From Novosphingobium fuchskuhlense (GTDB lineage: Bacteria > Pseudomonadota > Alphaproteobacteria > Sphingomonadales > Sphingomonadaceae), in NCBI RefSeq assembly GCF_001519075.1, contig NZ_KQ954246.1:124001-188000 (forward strand): a DNA stretch of 64,000 bases, written 5' to 3'. Under the pieces are notes generated by a model, which saw only the letters and a list, made by a program, of their open reading frames with translations, made no database searches and was not told the origin of the DNA. Each line of letters starts with the position of its first letter. Position 1 is the stretch's first letter. Below are positions 43,161 to 52,409 of this stretch, one piece after another. Both the position numbers and the translations under genes were made by a program.

Positions 43161-44064
43161 GCAAGGCTTCTTCGCGCAGCGCCGCGATATGCTCCGGCCC
43201 GATCCCGCAGCACCCGCCGAGGATCGAGGCTCCTGCACCGTGCCACGCGGCGGCGAAGCGGCCATAGCCTTCGGGCGTCAGGTCTTCGCGGATCGGGCAG
43301 AGTGCGGAGTTGGCTTCGGCATCGGCGGCCATGGGCGGGAAGGCATTGGCGTAGACGCCAATGCGGATCGCGCTGCCCGGTCCCAGTTCGGCCCCGGCCG
43401 CGCGGACGGCGGCCTCCATCACTTCAGGCTGGCTACAATTGAACAGCAGCGCCGCGGCACCGAGTTCGTGCGCGAGCCGGACCGCTTCGGCCACGCTTTC
43501 GCCCGAGCGGAGGGCCGGTTCTGCCGTCGGCTGTTCGTCCTCCAGGGTGAAGGAGAGCCACAGCGGCTTGCCCGTGGGCGCGGTGAGCGCAGCGGCGAGG
43601 CGCGCCTCGGCCAGCGAGGACAGGGTTTCGGCAAGCCAGTGATCCACGCTGGGCGCAAGCGCGCCGACGAGGACTTCGAGCACCGGGCGCGCGCGGTCCA
43701 GATCGACGAGGTCCGGGCGGTAGGAGCCGCAGACCGGAGGGAGCGAGCCGGCGACGTGGACCGTGCGGCCCGAGGCTGCGTGGGCCGCATCGGCCACTTC
43801 GCGCGCGAGGCGGCCCGCAAGCGCGGCCAGCGCGCCGCCCTGATCGGCAAAGCGCGCCTCACCGATATGGAAGGGGACAACGGCGTAGGAATTGGTGGTG
43901 ATCACGTCGGCCCCAGCCTCGACATAGGCGCGGTGAACGGCGCTGACGAATTGCGGCCCCTCGATCAGGGCAAGCGCCGACCATTCGGGCTGGCGAAAAG
44001 GGGCACCGCTGCGAGCGAGTTCGCGGCCGGTGCCGCCATCGAGGATCAGAAGAGGGGCGCTCAT
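43153..44064 (-). CDS. Homocysteine S-methyltransferase family protein
   Basis: 303 residues. The zinc ligands are Cys in LLFNCSQPEVM (about residue 209) and the Cys pair in ILGGCCGIGPEHI near the C-terminus. The N-terminal ILDGGTGREL and ADVITTNSYAV segments match MmuM/YagD enzymes that methylate homocysteine using S-methylmethionine or betaine. Overlaps the RMD1 gene by 8 bp, so the two are co-transcribed. Confidence 0.93.
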   Translation of the reverse strand: MSAPLLILDGGTGRELARSGAPFRQPEWSALALIEGPQFVSAVHRAYVEAGADVITTNSYAVVPFHIGEARFADQGGALAALAGRLAREVADAAHAASGRTVHVAGSLPPVCGSYRPDLVDLDRARPVLEVLVGALAPSVDHWLAETLSSLAEARLAAALTAPTGKPLWLSFTLEDEQPTAEPALRSGESVAEAVRLAHELGAAALLFNCSQPEVMEAAVRAAGAELGPGSAIRIGVYANAFPPMAADAEANSALCPIREDLTPEGYGRFAAAWHGAGASILGGCCGIGPEHIAALREEALHA

Positions 44065-44230
44065 GGTCAGTCTTGAACTCGCTTTGCAGGGCTTTTCGCT
44101 GCGCTAGCACGGTGCGCGGCGCAGCGTTAGAGGAGCAGATCAACGGCCGCAGGGCAAGCGCGGGAACAACTTGGTAAACAGGTCCTTGATAGGGCCAATT
44201 TGGCTATTTTTATCAGTATCTTGTGGGAGT

Positions 44231-44263
44231 GGAAAATACGTGTTTTCCGGGGCGGAAATTTCC
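44231..44263. promoter_or_regulatory. Two adjacent palindromes upstream of GGDEF-EAL gene
   Basis: GGAAAATACGTGTTTTCC (44231-44248) is an 18-bp near-perfect palindrome, and GGAAATTTCC (44254-44263) a perfect 10-bp one, 45-77 bp before the GTG start. An AT-rich segment with TTGATA (44186-44191) and TTTATC (44209-44214) lies upstream and may hold the promoter. Likely a dimeric repressor or activator site. Confidence 0.42.
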
Positions 44264-44307
44264 AAGCGCTTACCTTTGCGCAAGGTTTCTTCACTAAGCC
44301 GTAGGGT

Positions 44308-46668
44308 GTGACCCGAACGACTGACCAAAGTTTGCCCGCGCTGCCGCGGGACCTGCCGGCGATGGCTGTGCTGGGCCTCAGTGATTCGGCTGAAGGCGAT
44401 TGGGTCCGACTGCGCGGCCTGCAATATTCCGGCCTTGCCCGCCTGACCCGGCCGCGGCTCACCGCCCATGGCCTGGCTGCGATACTCGTCGTGCAGGCGC
44501 TGTGGGGGGCGGTCCATCTTGCCATTCTGTTCGGCTGGGCCACAGTGCTGGCCGCGGTGCTGGCGTGGGGCGCCAACTTCGACCACACGCTGGAAGATGC
44601 CGACCGCCGCCGGATGACGCGGCAGGAAACCTACCGCCACACCACCTGCACGGTGGCAGCGGCGATCGTCTGGGTGCTGCCGATCCTCGTGATGTCGCCG
44701 TTTGCCTCGCCCGAGCAACGGCTGCTGGTCTGGACGATCATGGCGATGCTGATGGCCGGCACTGCGCTGGCCTTCGCTGCCGTGCCGCTGGGTGCGGTGC
44801 TGTTCAACGCGATCCTCGGCGCGGCGAGTGTCGTGGTGTTCCTGTTTTTCGGCAAAGTGACGGCGGCGGCTGCGGCGGTCACTTTCGTGATCTTCCTGTG
44901 GGTCGGCAGCCTTGAGGCCGCACGGATGTTCCTTGCCGGCAAGGTCGCCGAGGCGGGGATGGCGGAAAAGAGCGAGGTCGTCTCGCTGCTGCTGCGCGAG
45001 TTCGAGGAGGGCGAGGCGGACTGGCTGTGGCAGACCGACGCAACCCGGCGTGTGCGGGCGGCGTCCCCCCGGTTTGCCTTTGCCCTTGGCGAAGACCCCG
45101 AGGATATCGATGGCAAGCCGCTGATCCAGCTGATTGCCGGAACGAGCTGGGAAAATGGCCACTTCCATTCCTCGCTCCATGACCTTGCCGAGCGGCTCAA
45201 GCGGCGCGAGAGCTTCTCGAACCTCCTCGTCCACGTGACGCTGCACGGCAACAACCGCTGGTGGGAGCTTTCCGCTTCGCCGCGCTTTGACGACAACGGC
45301 AATTTCATCGGCTTCCGCGGCGTGGGTTCGGACGTGACCGAGCAGCGCGAGAGCGCCGACAAGATCGCCTACCTGGCCCGCTACGATACGCTCACCGGCC
45401 TGCCCAACCGCCTGATGCTGACCGAGACGCTGGGCGAGGCGATGCGCGAGGCGGATCGCTGGCGGATGCGCTGCGGTTTCATGATGATCGACCTCGATCG
45501 GTTCAAGGCGGTCAACGATACGCTGGGGCACCTCGTCGGCGACCAGTTGCTTGCCAAGGTTTCGGGCCGGCTGAAATCGCTGATGAGCGAAAACGAGCTG
45601 TGCGGGCGCCTGGGCGGCGACGAGTTCGCCATTGTCGTGCGCGATGCCGGGGACGGCACGCGGATCCGCGAAGTGGCTGCGGCGGTTATCACCGCGCTCT
45701 CTCAGCCCTACGAGATTGACCATCACACGCTTTATGTCGGTGCCAGCGTCGGTTCCGCGATCGGGCCGCGCGACGGGGCGACGGTGGAAACGCTGATGCG
45801 CAATGCCGACCTCGCACTCTACCGCGCCAAGGACGAAGGCGGCGGGCTGCATTTCGACTACGAGCCGGCGCTGCATGCCCATGCCGAGGAGCGGCGCAAG
45901 CTGGAATTCTCGCTGCGCCATGCACTGGAACGCGGCGAGTTCGCACTGGCCTACCAGCCGGTGGTCGATGCGATCACCGAAGCGCCGCTGAGCTTCGAGG
46001 CGCTCTTGCGCTGGCATTCGGCGGACCATGGGCCGGTGAGCCCGGCCAAGTTCATCCCGCTCGCGGAGGACACCCGCCTGATCGTGCCGATCGGCGAGTG
46101 GGTGCTGCGCACGGCGTGCTTCCAGGCGATGAACTGGCCTGCCCCGATCAAGGTCGCGGTCAACGTTTCAGGCGAGCAACTGCTGGATCCGAGCTTTGCC
46201 GAAGTGGTGGTCTCGGCGCTCGCGGCCAGCGGGCTGCCGCCCCACCGGCTCGAGATCGAGGTGACCGAAAGCATCTTCGTGCGCGACGGCACGGCGGCGC
46301 AGCAGACGCTGGAGCGGATCATGTCGCTGGGCTGCGGCGTCGCGCTCGACGACTTCGGTACGGGCTATTCCTCGCTGGGGTACCTCAGGAAACTGCGGTT
46401 CTCGACGATCAAGGTGGACCGCAGCTTCGTGCAGGGTGCGGCGCGCGATAACCCGGAGAGCCTGGCGATCGTGCGCGCCGTTGTGGCGATGGCCGACAGC
46501 CTAGAGATGTCGACCACGGCGGAAGGCGTCGAGACCGAGGAAGAGCTGGCGGTGATCCGTCGCCTCGGCTGCAAGAAGATCCAGGGCTACTACTTCGGCC
46601 GACCGATGACCGCGCACGATGCGACGGCGCTGTTCGACACCATCGCGTGGCGGCGCCAGCAGGCCTGA
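44308..46668 (+). CDS. Membrane PAS-GGDEF-EAL cyclic-di-GMP protein
   Basis: 786 residues from GTG 44308. Four or five N-terminal membrane helices (about 55-200) precede a PAS domain (about 232-346, WLWQTDATRRV...GSDVTEQR), GGDEF (436-440, RLGGDEFA) and EAL (564-566, FEALLRW) with the EAL metal/catalytic motifs NVSGEQ, VTESIF, DDFGTGYSSL, IKVDRSF and AEGVETEEE. GGDEF has an intact active site; the inhibitory RxxD is replaced by SENE. It may make and degrade cyclic-di-GMP. Output unknown. Palindromes sit upstream. Confidence 0.94.
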   Translation: MTRTTDQSLPALPRDLPAMAVLGLSDSAEGDWVRLRGLQYSGLARLTRPRLTAHGLAAILVVQALWGAVHLAILFGWATVLAAVLAWGANFDHTLEDADRRRMTRQETYRHTTCTVAAAIVWVLPILVMSPFASPEQRLLVWTIMAMLMAGTALAFAAVPLGAVLFNAILGAASVVVFLFFGKVTAAAAAVTFVIFLWVGSLEAARMFLAGKVAEAGMAEKSEVVSLLLREFEEGEADWLWQTDATRRVRAASPRFAFALGEDPEDIDGKPLIQLIAGTSWENGHFHSSLHDLAERLKRRESFSNLLVHVTLHGNNRWWELSASPRFDDNGNFIGFRGVGSDVTEQRESADKIAYLARYDTLTGLPNRLMLTETLGEAMREADRWRMRCGFMMIDLDRFKAVNDTLGHLVGDQLLAKVSGRLKSLMSENELCGRLGGDEFAIVVRDAGDGTRIREVAAAVITALSQPYEIDHHTLYVGASVGSAIGPRDGATVETLMRNADLALYRAKDEGGGLHFDYEPALHAHAEERRKLEFSLRHALERGEFALAYQPVVDAITEAPLSFEALLRWHSADHGPVSPAKFIPLAEDTRLIVPIGEWVLRTACFQAMNWPAPIKVAVNVSGEQLLDPSFAEVVVSALAASGLPPHRLEIEVTESIFVRDGTAAQQTLERIMSLGCGVALDDFGTGYSSLGYLRKLRFSTIKVDRSFVQGAARDNPESLAIVRAVVAMADSLEMSTTAEGVETEEELAVIRRLGCKKIQGYYFGRPMTAHDATALFDTIAWRRQQA

Positions 46669-46670
46669 GA

Positions 46671-47351
46671 TCAGGCCGCTACGCCAAGACCCGCCAGCAC
46701 GCTTTCAAACAGGGCGCGGCCATCGCTGCCGCCGTGGGCGGGCTCGATCATGCGTTCGGGGTGCGGCATCATGCCGAGCACGTTGCCCGCAGCGTTAAGC
46801 ACACCCGCGATATCGCGCTGCGAGCCGTTGACGGCATCGGCGTAGCGGAAGGCGACGCGGCCTTCGCCCTCGAGGCGGTCCAGCGTCTCGCTATCTGCGA
46901 AGTAGTTGCCATCGTGGTGCGCGACGGGGATCGTGATGCGCTGGCCGGCAGAGTAGCGTGCGGTGAACAGCGACTGGTTGTTTTCCACAACGAGCGGCAC
47001 ATCGCGGCAGACGAAGCGGATGCCGGCGTTGCGCATCAGCGCGCCGGGGAGCAGGCCGGCTTCGGTGAGAACCTGGAAGCCGTTGCACACACCGAGCACG
47101 GCAGTGCCCCGGCCCGCTTCGGCGACGACCGCCTGCATGATCGGCGAGCGCGCCGCCATGGCGCCCGAGCGCAGATAGTCGCCATAGGAAAAGCCGCCGG
47201 GCAGTGCGATGAAATCGAGGCCGGAGGGCAGCTCGGCATCGCCGTGCCACACGCGGTGGACCGTGCCGCCGGTGATCCGTTCGATCGCCACCGCCATGTC
47301 ACGGTCGCAGTTGGAGCCGGGGAAGGTGATGACGGCGGCGGTGAAAGCCAT
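46671..47351 (-). CDS. purQ: Phosphoribosylformylglycinamidine synthase, glutaminase subunit
   Basis: 226 residues. Supplies ammonia to PurL in purine biosynthesis. The Cys nucleophile is in [19 protein letters not shown] (about residue 91), His and Glu in the [12 protein letters not shown]-terminal segment. [14 protein letters not shown] opens the protein. Lies 4 bp after purS. PurL itself is not in the window. Confidence 0.97.
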   Translation of the reverse strand: MAFTAAVITFPGSNCDRDMAVAIERITGGTVHRVWHGDAELPSGLDFIALPGGFSYGDYLRSGAMAARSPIMQAVVAEAGRGTAVLGVCNGFQVLTEAGLLPGALMRNAGIRFVCRDVPLVVENNQSLFTARYSAGQRITIPVAHHDGNYFADSETLDRLEGEGRVAFRYADAVNGSQRDIAGVLNAAGNVLGMMPHPERMIEPAHGGSDGRALFESVLAGLGVAA

Positions 47352-47355
47352 GGCT

Positions 47356-47589
47356 TCAGGCGACCTTTTCGATGCGGAAGTTCTCGATCACCTGGTTGGC
47401 GAGGAGCTTGCGGCACATGTCTTCAAGCGCGGCATCGGTCGTGCCGTCGGCCACGTCCATCTCGATCAGGCGGCCCGCGCGCACATCGTTGATGCCATCG
47501 AAGCCGAGGCCTTCAAGCGCGTGATGAATGGCGCGGCCCTGCGGATCGAGCACCCCGTTCTTGAGGCTGACGTGGACGCGGATCTTCAT
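47356..47589 (-). CDS. purS: Phosphoribosylformylglycinamidine synthase subunit PurS
   Basis: 77 residues, typical for Pur[22 protein letters not shown] opens the protein; GRLIEMDV and the closing [12 protein letters not shown] are conserved. PurS bridges PurQ and PurL. In many alphaproteobacteria purC lies directly upstream, but here purC is 11 kb away (58715-59500). Confidence 0.96.
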   Translation of the reverse strand: MKIRVHVSLKNGVLDPQGRAIHHALEGLGFDGINDVRAGRLIEMDVADGTTDAALEDMCRKLLANQVIENFRIEKVA

Positions 47590-47671
47590 GCAGGAGGCCT
47601 TTCGCGGAGAGGCTGTGAGACTCGGCTGCGCCTATGCCCCGATGCGGCGGCCAGAGCAAGTTCAGGCGCAA

Positions 47672-47688
47672 GTTGACACAGTTGACAC
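47672..47688. repeat. Direct repeat GTTGACAC x2 upstream of purS
   Basis: GTTGACAC occurs at 47672-47679 and again at 47681-47688, a 9-bp period. It is 83-99 bp before the purS start. It could be a protein-binding repeat or a pair of plus-strand -35 elements; no partner is known. Confidence 0.3.
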
Positions 47689-47758
47689 GGTCCAGAGAAG
47701 AAATCTCCCGCTGCGGATTTGCGGGGAAAACCGGAAGCGATGGGCCGGAAACGGCAAA

Positions 47759-47788
47759 GGGTAGCGGATGGCGCTGCACCCGCTACCC
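47759..47788 (-). terminator. Hairpin after RTX gene
   Basis: GGGTAGCGG (47759-47767) and CCGCTACCC (47780-47788) pair perfectly over 9 bp with a 12-nt loop, 46 bp past the stop of the minus-strand RTX gene. On that strand a short T-containing run (TTTGCCGTTT) follows, so it is a plausible but weak terminator. Confidence 0.5.
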
Positions 47789-47833
47789 CTTCGCAGAAGC
47801 GGGCCGTGTAGGACAGGCCCGCATGCTGACACT

Positions 47834-49129
47834 CTACAGCACGAAGTCCGCGGCGACCGGCGTTGCAAAGTTGAGCAGGTTGATGGTGAAATCGGCTACG
47901 CCATCGCCATCGGTGTCGCCGCTGATCGCGGTCACTCCGCTGGCAGTGGTGAAACGCAATTCGCCTGCCACACCGTGGAACAGCTGCTTGTTGATGAAGG
48001 TGAAGGCCTGATCGCCGGCCAGCACCGTGTTGGCGTCGATCGCGGAAAGGTCGATCTTGTCCCCCTGCGTGCGGCTGAAATCGGTGATCATATCCTTGAT
48101 CCCCTGCGCTACGGAGAAGCGGAAGATATCCGCCCCCGTACCGCCGGTCATGGTGTCGTCACCGAGCCCCCCGACCAGGATGTCGAGCCCCGCCCCGCCG
48201 CTCAGCGTATCGTTGCCGTTACTGCCGTCCAGCGTGTCGTCCCCGACATCACCGTTCAGCATGTCATTGCCGAAGCTGCCGGTAAGGCTGTCATTGCCAT
48301 CGCCGCCATCGCCGTTCAGGATGTCGTTGCCGATGTCACCGCTGATGGTGTCGATGCCGTCGCCGCCGCTGATCGTGTCGTCGCCAGCGCCGCTGTTCAG
48401 AGTGTCGGCGCCGTCCTTGCCGTGGAGAGTGTCCGCCAGATCGCCGCCTGTGAGTTGGTTGCCGGATGAATCGCCGATCAGCGTGTTGGCCCCCGTCAGT
48501 GAGCCCAAAATCCGTTCGAAGCCGGCGTAGACATCGCCCTTGGCAACGCCGCTGTTGGCCCGGCTTCCATCCAGCGCCATGACGATGCCGCTGGTTGCTC
48601 TGAAATCCAGCGTATCGATCCCTTCACCGCCGACGGCCGTTTCGATCACCGCACCCGGCACGAAAAGGTCGGCACCGTCGCCCATCGCCACATTGAGCGC
48701 AGCGCGGCCGGTTGCGCCGGAATTGTTGAAGACATCCGCGCCCGAACCCATGGTGACAGAGGTATCGATGCGGCCGAGATTGATGAGGGTGTTGTTGCCA
48801 TCGCCGAGCGCGATGCTGCCGATGCGGCCGCCATCGTTGACCAGAGTGTCGTCGCCAATCCCCCCGGTCACCGTACCTGTAATCCGTGCGGAATTGACCA
48901 TGCTGTTGAGGCCGTCGCCTAAATCGATGGCGGAGATTGTCCCGGCCTCGTGATCGAACCGGTCATTGCCTTCTCCGCCCAGCACCGTGCCGCGAATGGT
49001 GCCGCTGTTGCGGAAGGCATCTTCGTTCGCGCCCAGATCGACATCGCCGGTGATCGTGCTTTCATTGGTGAAGGTGTCGTTCCCGCCGCCGAGCGCCACA
49101 TCGCCCCGGATGCGGCCAAGATTGAGCAC
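47834..49129 (-). CDS. RTX/adhesin-like repeat protein, probably 5'-truncated
   Basis: 431 residues from GTG 49129, the only usable start. The N-terminal half is a beta-solenoid-like series of NxGxIxGxVxLGxGxDxxxN repeats; then GGxGxDxLx RTX nonapeptides (about residues 215-345) and a C-terminal secretion-type region (ADIFRFSVAQGIKDMITDFSRTQGDKIDLS). The same frame stays open upstream to beyond 49369 and continues to read as the same repeat (ITNEGLIVTTDQFAIQTGD), yet holds no ATG or other good start. The gene therefore looks truncated at its 5' end, abutting the M16 gene. It may be silent. Confidence 0.7.
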   Translation of the reverse strand: MLNLGRIRGDVALGGGNDTFTNESTITGDVDLGANEDAFRNSGTIRGTVLGGEGNDRFDHEAGTISAIDLGDGLNSMVNSARITGTVTGGIGDDTLVNDGGRIGSIALGDGNNTLINLGRIDTSVTMGSGADVFNNSGATGRAALNVAMGDGADLFVPGAVIETAVGGEGIDTLDFRATSGIVMALDGSRANSGVAKGDVYAGFERILGSLTGANTLIGDSSGNQLTGGDLADTLHGKDGADTLNSGAGDDTISGGDGIDTISGDIGNDILNGDGGDGNDSLTGSFGNDMLNGDVGDDTLDGSNGNDTLSGGAGLDILVGGLGDDTMTGGTGADIFRFSVAQGIKDMITDFSRTQGDKIDLSAIDANTVLAGDQAFTFINKQLFHGVAGELRFTTASGVTAISGDTDGDGVADFTINLLNFATPVAADFVL

Positions 49130-49368
49130 GGTGTCAGCCAGATCGCCGGTCTGGATGGCGAACTGGTCGGTCGTGACGATGAGGCCTTCGTTGGTAATCC
49201 GGGCAAGGCCGTTGCCAGTGGTGACGCCGGTTTTGCCGGTGATCGTGCCGAAGTTGCGCAGCGTGAAGATGGGGGCCGGGTCCGGCTCGGCGACGATTGC
49301 CGCAAAGCGGATGGCCCCTAGCGAATACGCCGCGAGGGTATGCCGGGGCGGGGCTGGCCGATAGCGCC
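49130..49368 (-). pseudogene. Start-less extension of the RTX repeat frame
   Basis: About 239 bp between the RTX gene and the M16 stop, without an annotated start. The minus-strand frame continuous with the RTX gene translates as repeat-like sequence from about 49320 (TLRNFGTITG and TITGKTGVTTGN-type units). No Shine-Dalgarno or ATG is seen. Read as the remnant of a longer repeat gene. Confidence 0.45.
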
Positions 49369-52233
49369 CTAACGGGCCGGGGCGGGCGCGCCTTCGGGCA
49401 GGACGAGCGCGACGACAGCCTGATCGGGGGTGAGATAGCGCCTTGCGAGGGTCTGGAGATCGGCGCCGGTCAGCGCGTCGAGCCGCGTCCGGGCCTTGAG
49501 GAAGCGCTCGATGCGATCGGGCTGCGATTGTGCGCGTTCGGCCAGCGCGAGCCAGCCGCCGTTGGTCTTGAGCAGGTTGTCGAGCCGTTCGCGCATGGGG
49601 GCGCGGGCGCGGGCGATGACATCGGGATCGACGGGGCGGGCGGCGAGCCCTGCAATGGTGTCCTCGATCGCGGCGCGGGTGGCGGCCACGTCGGCGAGAT
49701 CGACCGAGGCGGTGACGCTGAAGGTGCCCCAGCCGCGCCAGACCCGGCTAAGCGAGGCCGCGGCGCCGGGGGAATAGGCCTTGCCGAGCGCCTCGCGCAC
49801 GGTGTCGAGCACTTCGATGCCGACGACTTCCTGAAGGAGTTCGAAGGCGAGGGTGGTCTGCGCGTCGCGGTCGTCGGTGGTGGGCCAGACATAGCGGACC
49901 ACGGCCTGGTTCGCCTCGCCCTTGTGGCGGATCACGGTGAGGCCGCGCCGGGCGGTGAAGCTGCGCTGGCGGGCGTCCTCATAGGGTCGGAACGCGTCCT
50001 CGCGCGGGGGGAGCGCGCCGAGCGTGCGCGCGACCATGGCGATGGCGGCATCGGGATCGACATCGCCGACGATGGTGAGCTCCATCGCCCCGTGCGCGAG
50101 GCGATCGCCGATGGCTGCCTTGAGTCCGGCCATGGTGAGTGCCTGATAGGCCTCGGGCGGCTGGATGGTGAAGCGCGGATCGCCCTCGGCAAGAATGCCG
50201 GGGAGCGTGTTGGCGAGCGCGGCGGCGGGTGTGGCATCGCGCCGCGCAAAGAAGTTGGTCATCGACTGGTGGTAAATGACGTCGGCAGACGGCCGCCAGC
50301 CGGGATCGGTGACCAGCGCGGTGAGCAGCTGGATTTGGATCTCGAGATCGCGGCGCGTGGTGCCCGCGCCCAGCGCGAAAGTGTCCCCCGCAGCGGCGAT
50401 GGTGGCGCCGACCGAGCGGCCGGCGAGCAAGGTCTGCAGGTCGTCCTGGCTGTGCTTCGCGAGGCCGCCGTTGGGGAGCATGGAGGTCATCTCGGTGCCG
50501 AGCGGGTTTTCGCGCGTATCCAGCATCTCGCCGCCATCGATGGCGAGGCGCACGACCACGCGCTCCTTCTCGAGATCGGTGTGCTTGAGATTGAGGCGCA
50601 CGCCGTTGGCGAAGCGGATCAGGCGGATGCCGAGGTCGGCGCGGGTGGTATCGCTGGCGACCGCGCCCGGGGGGCCGAAATCGGCATAGGCAAACGTGCC
50701 GCTGGGCGGGCGCACGGTGATGCGGGTGGGCGCGCGCATCGCCTCGTCCCACGCGGCGCGCAGGGCGGCTTCCCCGCCGGCGGGGGCAGAGCGGCCTTGA
50801 AAGCGGATCAGCGGGTTTTCGAGTGCCATGGCATCGGCCCGGAGCGCGGCGAGCACGGCGGCGGGCGTGATGCTGGCGGCGTTGCGGTTGAAACGCTCGA
50901 GCACAGAGGCGGGCGTGGTCGGCACCTTTTCATCGCGCAGGAACAGGAGCGCAATGCCGACCAGCGTCTCGTTGCTGCGCGTATCGGCGGAGGCGGCAGC
51001 GTTTTCGATGCTGGTGCGGGTGTTGGCGACCTGCTCGGCGATCTCGGCCTCGGTGAAGCCGGACTTCAGCACCTCGCGGTAGACCTGCGCGGCGGCGATG
51101 AGGCCCGCGCGCCAGCCCTTGTCTGCGGTATCGACGACGAGATTGGTGGTGCGCCCGATGTGGAACACCGGGCTGGTGCCGAGCCCGGCACCGCGAAACG
51201 GCGGCGGGACGATTCGGCTGAGGCGCAGTAGGCGGCGGTTGACCGCGCCGTAGCCGATCTGGCGCAGGAGGCTGATGCGGCGCTGTTCTGCGGTGTCCGG
51301 CTCGTCCTTCCAGTCGCCGTGGCGCGAGATGGTGACGCGTTCGGACAAGGCGGGATCGAGGTGGACATGCGCCGTGCCCTGCTGATCGGGGAGGACACGG
51401 CCCTGATCCGGGCGCGGCACCGGCGCGCGGGCGGGCCAATCGGCAAAGCGGGCGCGGATCGCGGCTTCGACCGCATCGACATCGAAATCGCCGACGACGA
51501 TCAGCGTGGTCCGCGCCGGCACATAGTGCTGCGCCCAGAACGCCTTGAGCGCGGCGGCGCTGGCGTTCCTGAGCGAATCCACGGTGCCGATGGGCAGCCG
51601 GTCGGGATAATGCGCGGCCGGGTAGAGGAAGGCCATCTGGTCCTTCGCGTTGTCGAGCGAATAGCCCTGCCCGTCGCGCAGTTCGGAGAGGACGACGCCG
51701 CGCTCGCGCTCCACGGCGGCGGGATCGAAGGAGAGCTCGCTCGCCGTCTCGCGCATCAGCATCAGCGCGGTATCGAGCAGCGCCGGATCGTTGCGCGGGA
51801 GGCTGAGCATGTAGAGCGTGTGTTCGAAGCTGGTCTGCGCGTTGGTATCTGCGCCGAAGGCGAGACCGTCGCGTTCGAGCAGCTTGACCATCTCGCCCTC
51901 GGGCACGCGCTTCGAGCCATTGAAGGCCATGTGTTCGACGAAATGGGCAAAGCCGCGCTCCCCATCGCCCTCGTCGAGCGACCCGGCGTCGATCTGGAGC
52001 CGCACTTCGCCGGTGCCTTTGGGCGTGGTGTTGCGGCGGACCATGTAGCGCATGCCATTGGGCAGGCTGCCGAAGCGGAAGGCGGGATCGAGCGGCAGAT
52101 CACTGCGTTCGAACGACCACACCGGATCGGCGGGGGCGGGGGACGGGGCTGCCTTGGCCGCGAGCGGGAGCGGAGAAAGCGCAAACGCGGCGAGCAGGAG
52201 CAGGGCGATGCGGGCAAGGGCGCGGGGAATCAT
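49369..52233 (-). CDS. M16 (pitrilysin/insulysin-type) zinc metallopeptidase
   Basis: 954 residues, full-length two-lobed M16 enzyme. A signal peptide (IALLLLAAFALSPLPLAAKA) marks it as periplasmic. The inverted zinc motif HxxEH is HFVEH (about residue 98), with the distal Glu in ERGVVLSELRD. The C-terminal lobe repeats the fold without the zinc site, starting near residue 545 (GIRLIRFANGVRLNLKH). Degrades peptides up to a few kDa. Its stop lies beside the truncated RTX frame, with a large intact RTX gene divergent on the other side. Confidence 0.94.
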   Translation of the reverse strand: MIPRALARIALLLLAAFALSPLPLAAKAAPSPAPADPVWSFERSDLPLDPAFRFGSLPNGMRYMVRRNTTPKGTGEVRLQIDAGSLDEGDGERGFAHFVEHMAFNGSKRVPEGEMVKLLERDGLAFGADTNAQTSFEHTLYMLSLPRNDPALLDTALMLMRETASELSFDPAAVERERGVVLSELRDGQGYSLDNAKDQMAFLYPAAHYPDRLPIGTVDSLRNASAAALKAFWAQHYVPARTTLIVVGDFDVDAVEAAIRARFADWPARAPVPRPDQGRVLPDQQGTAHVHLDPALSERVTISRHGDWKDEPDTAEQRRISLLRQIGYGAVNRRLLRLSRIVPPPFRGAGLGTSPVFHIGRTTNLVVDTADKGWRAGLIAAAQVYREVLKSGFTEAEIAEQVANTRTSIENAAASADTRSNETLVGIALLFLRDEKVPTTPASVLERFNRNAASITPAAVLAALRADAMALENPLIRFQGRSAPAGGEAALRAAWDEAMRAPTRITVRPPSGTFAYADFGPPGAVASDTTRADLGIRLIRFANGVRLNLKHTDLEKERVVVRLAIDGGEMLDTRENPLGTEMTSMLPNGGLAKHSQDDLQTLLAGRSVGATIAAAGDTFALGAGTTRRDLEIQIQLLTALVTDPGWRPSADVIYHQSMTNFFARRDATPAAALANTLPGILAEGDPRFTIQPPEAYQALTMAGLKAAIGDRLAHGAMELTIVGDVDPDAAIAMVARTLGALPPREDAFRPYEDARQRSFTARRGLTVIRHKGEANQAVVRYVWPTTDDRDAQTTLAFELLQEVVGIEVLDTVREALGKAYSPGAAASLSRVWRGWGTFSVTASVDLADVAATRAAIEDTIAGLAARPVDPDVIARARAPMRERLDNLLKTNGGWLALAERAQSQPDRIERFLKARTRLDALTGADLQTLARRYLTPDQAVVALVLPEGAPAPAR

Positions 52234-52409
52234 CGGCTGCGGTGTTTGGCCGCTGGCGCCTTAATGCGCAATGACACTTGGAGGCCGCCGCACCGCGGCG
52301 AAGACCGATACGGTCCTTTTTAACGATTGCCAGATCCGGACCAGATCGTCACACCCAGCTCGGGGGCCTGACCGGCACCGGACACACCGGTGCGCGGCGC
52401 GGAGGCACA

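Noticed and set aside
44140..46029. Minus-strand open frame (629 aa) opposite the GGDEF-EAL gene
   Set aside because: The plus strand encodes an intact, recognised protein; the minus frame has low-complexity His/Arg composition.
49297..51231. Plus-strand open frame (644 aa) opposite the M16 gene
   Set aside because: Glu/Gly/Arg-rich antisense shadow of a full-length signal-peptide-bearing M16 protease.
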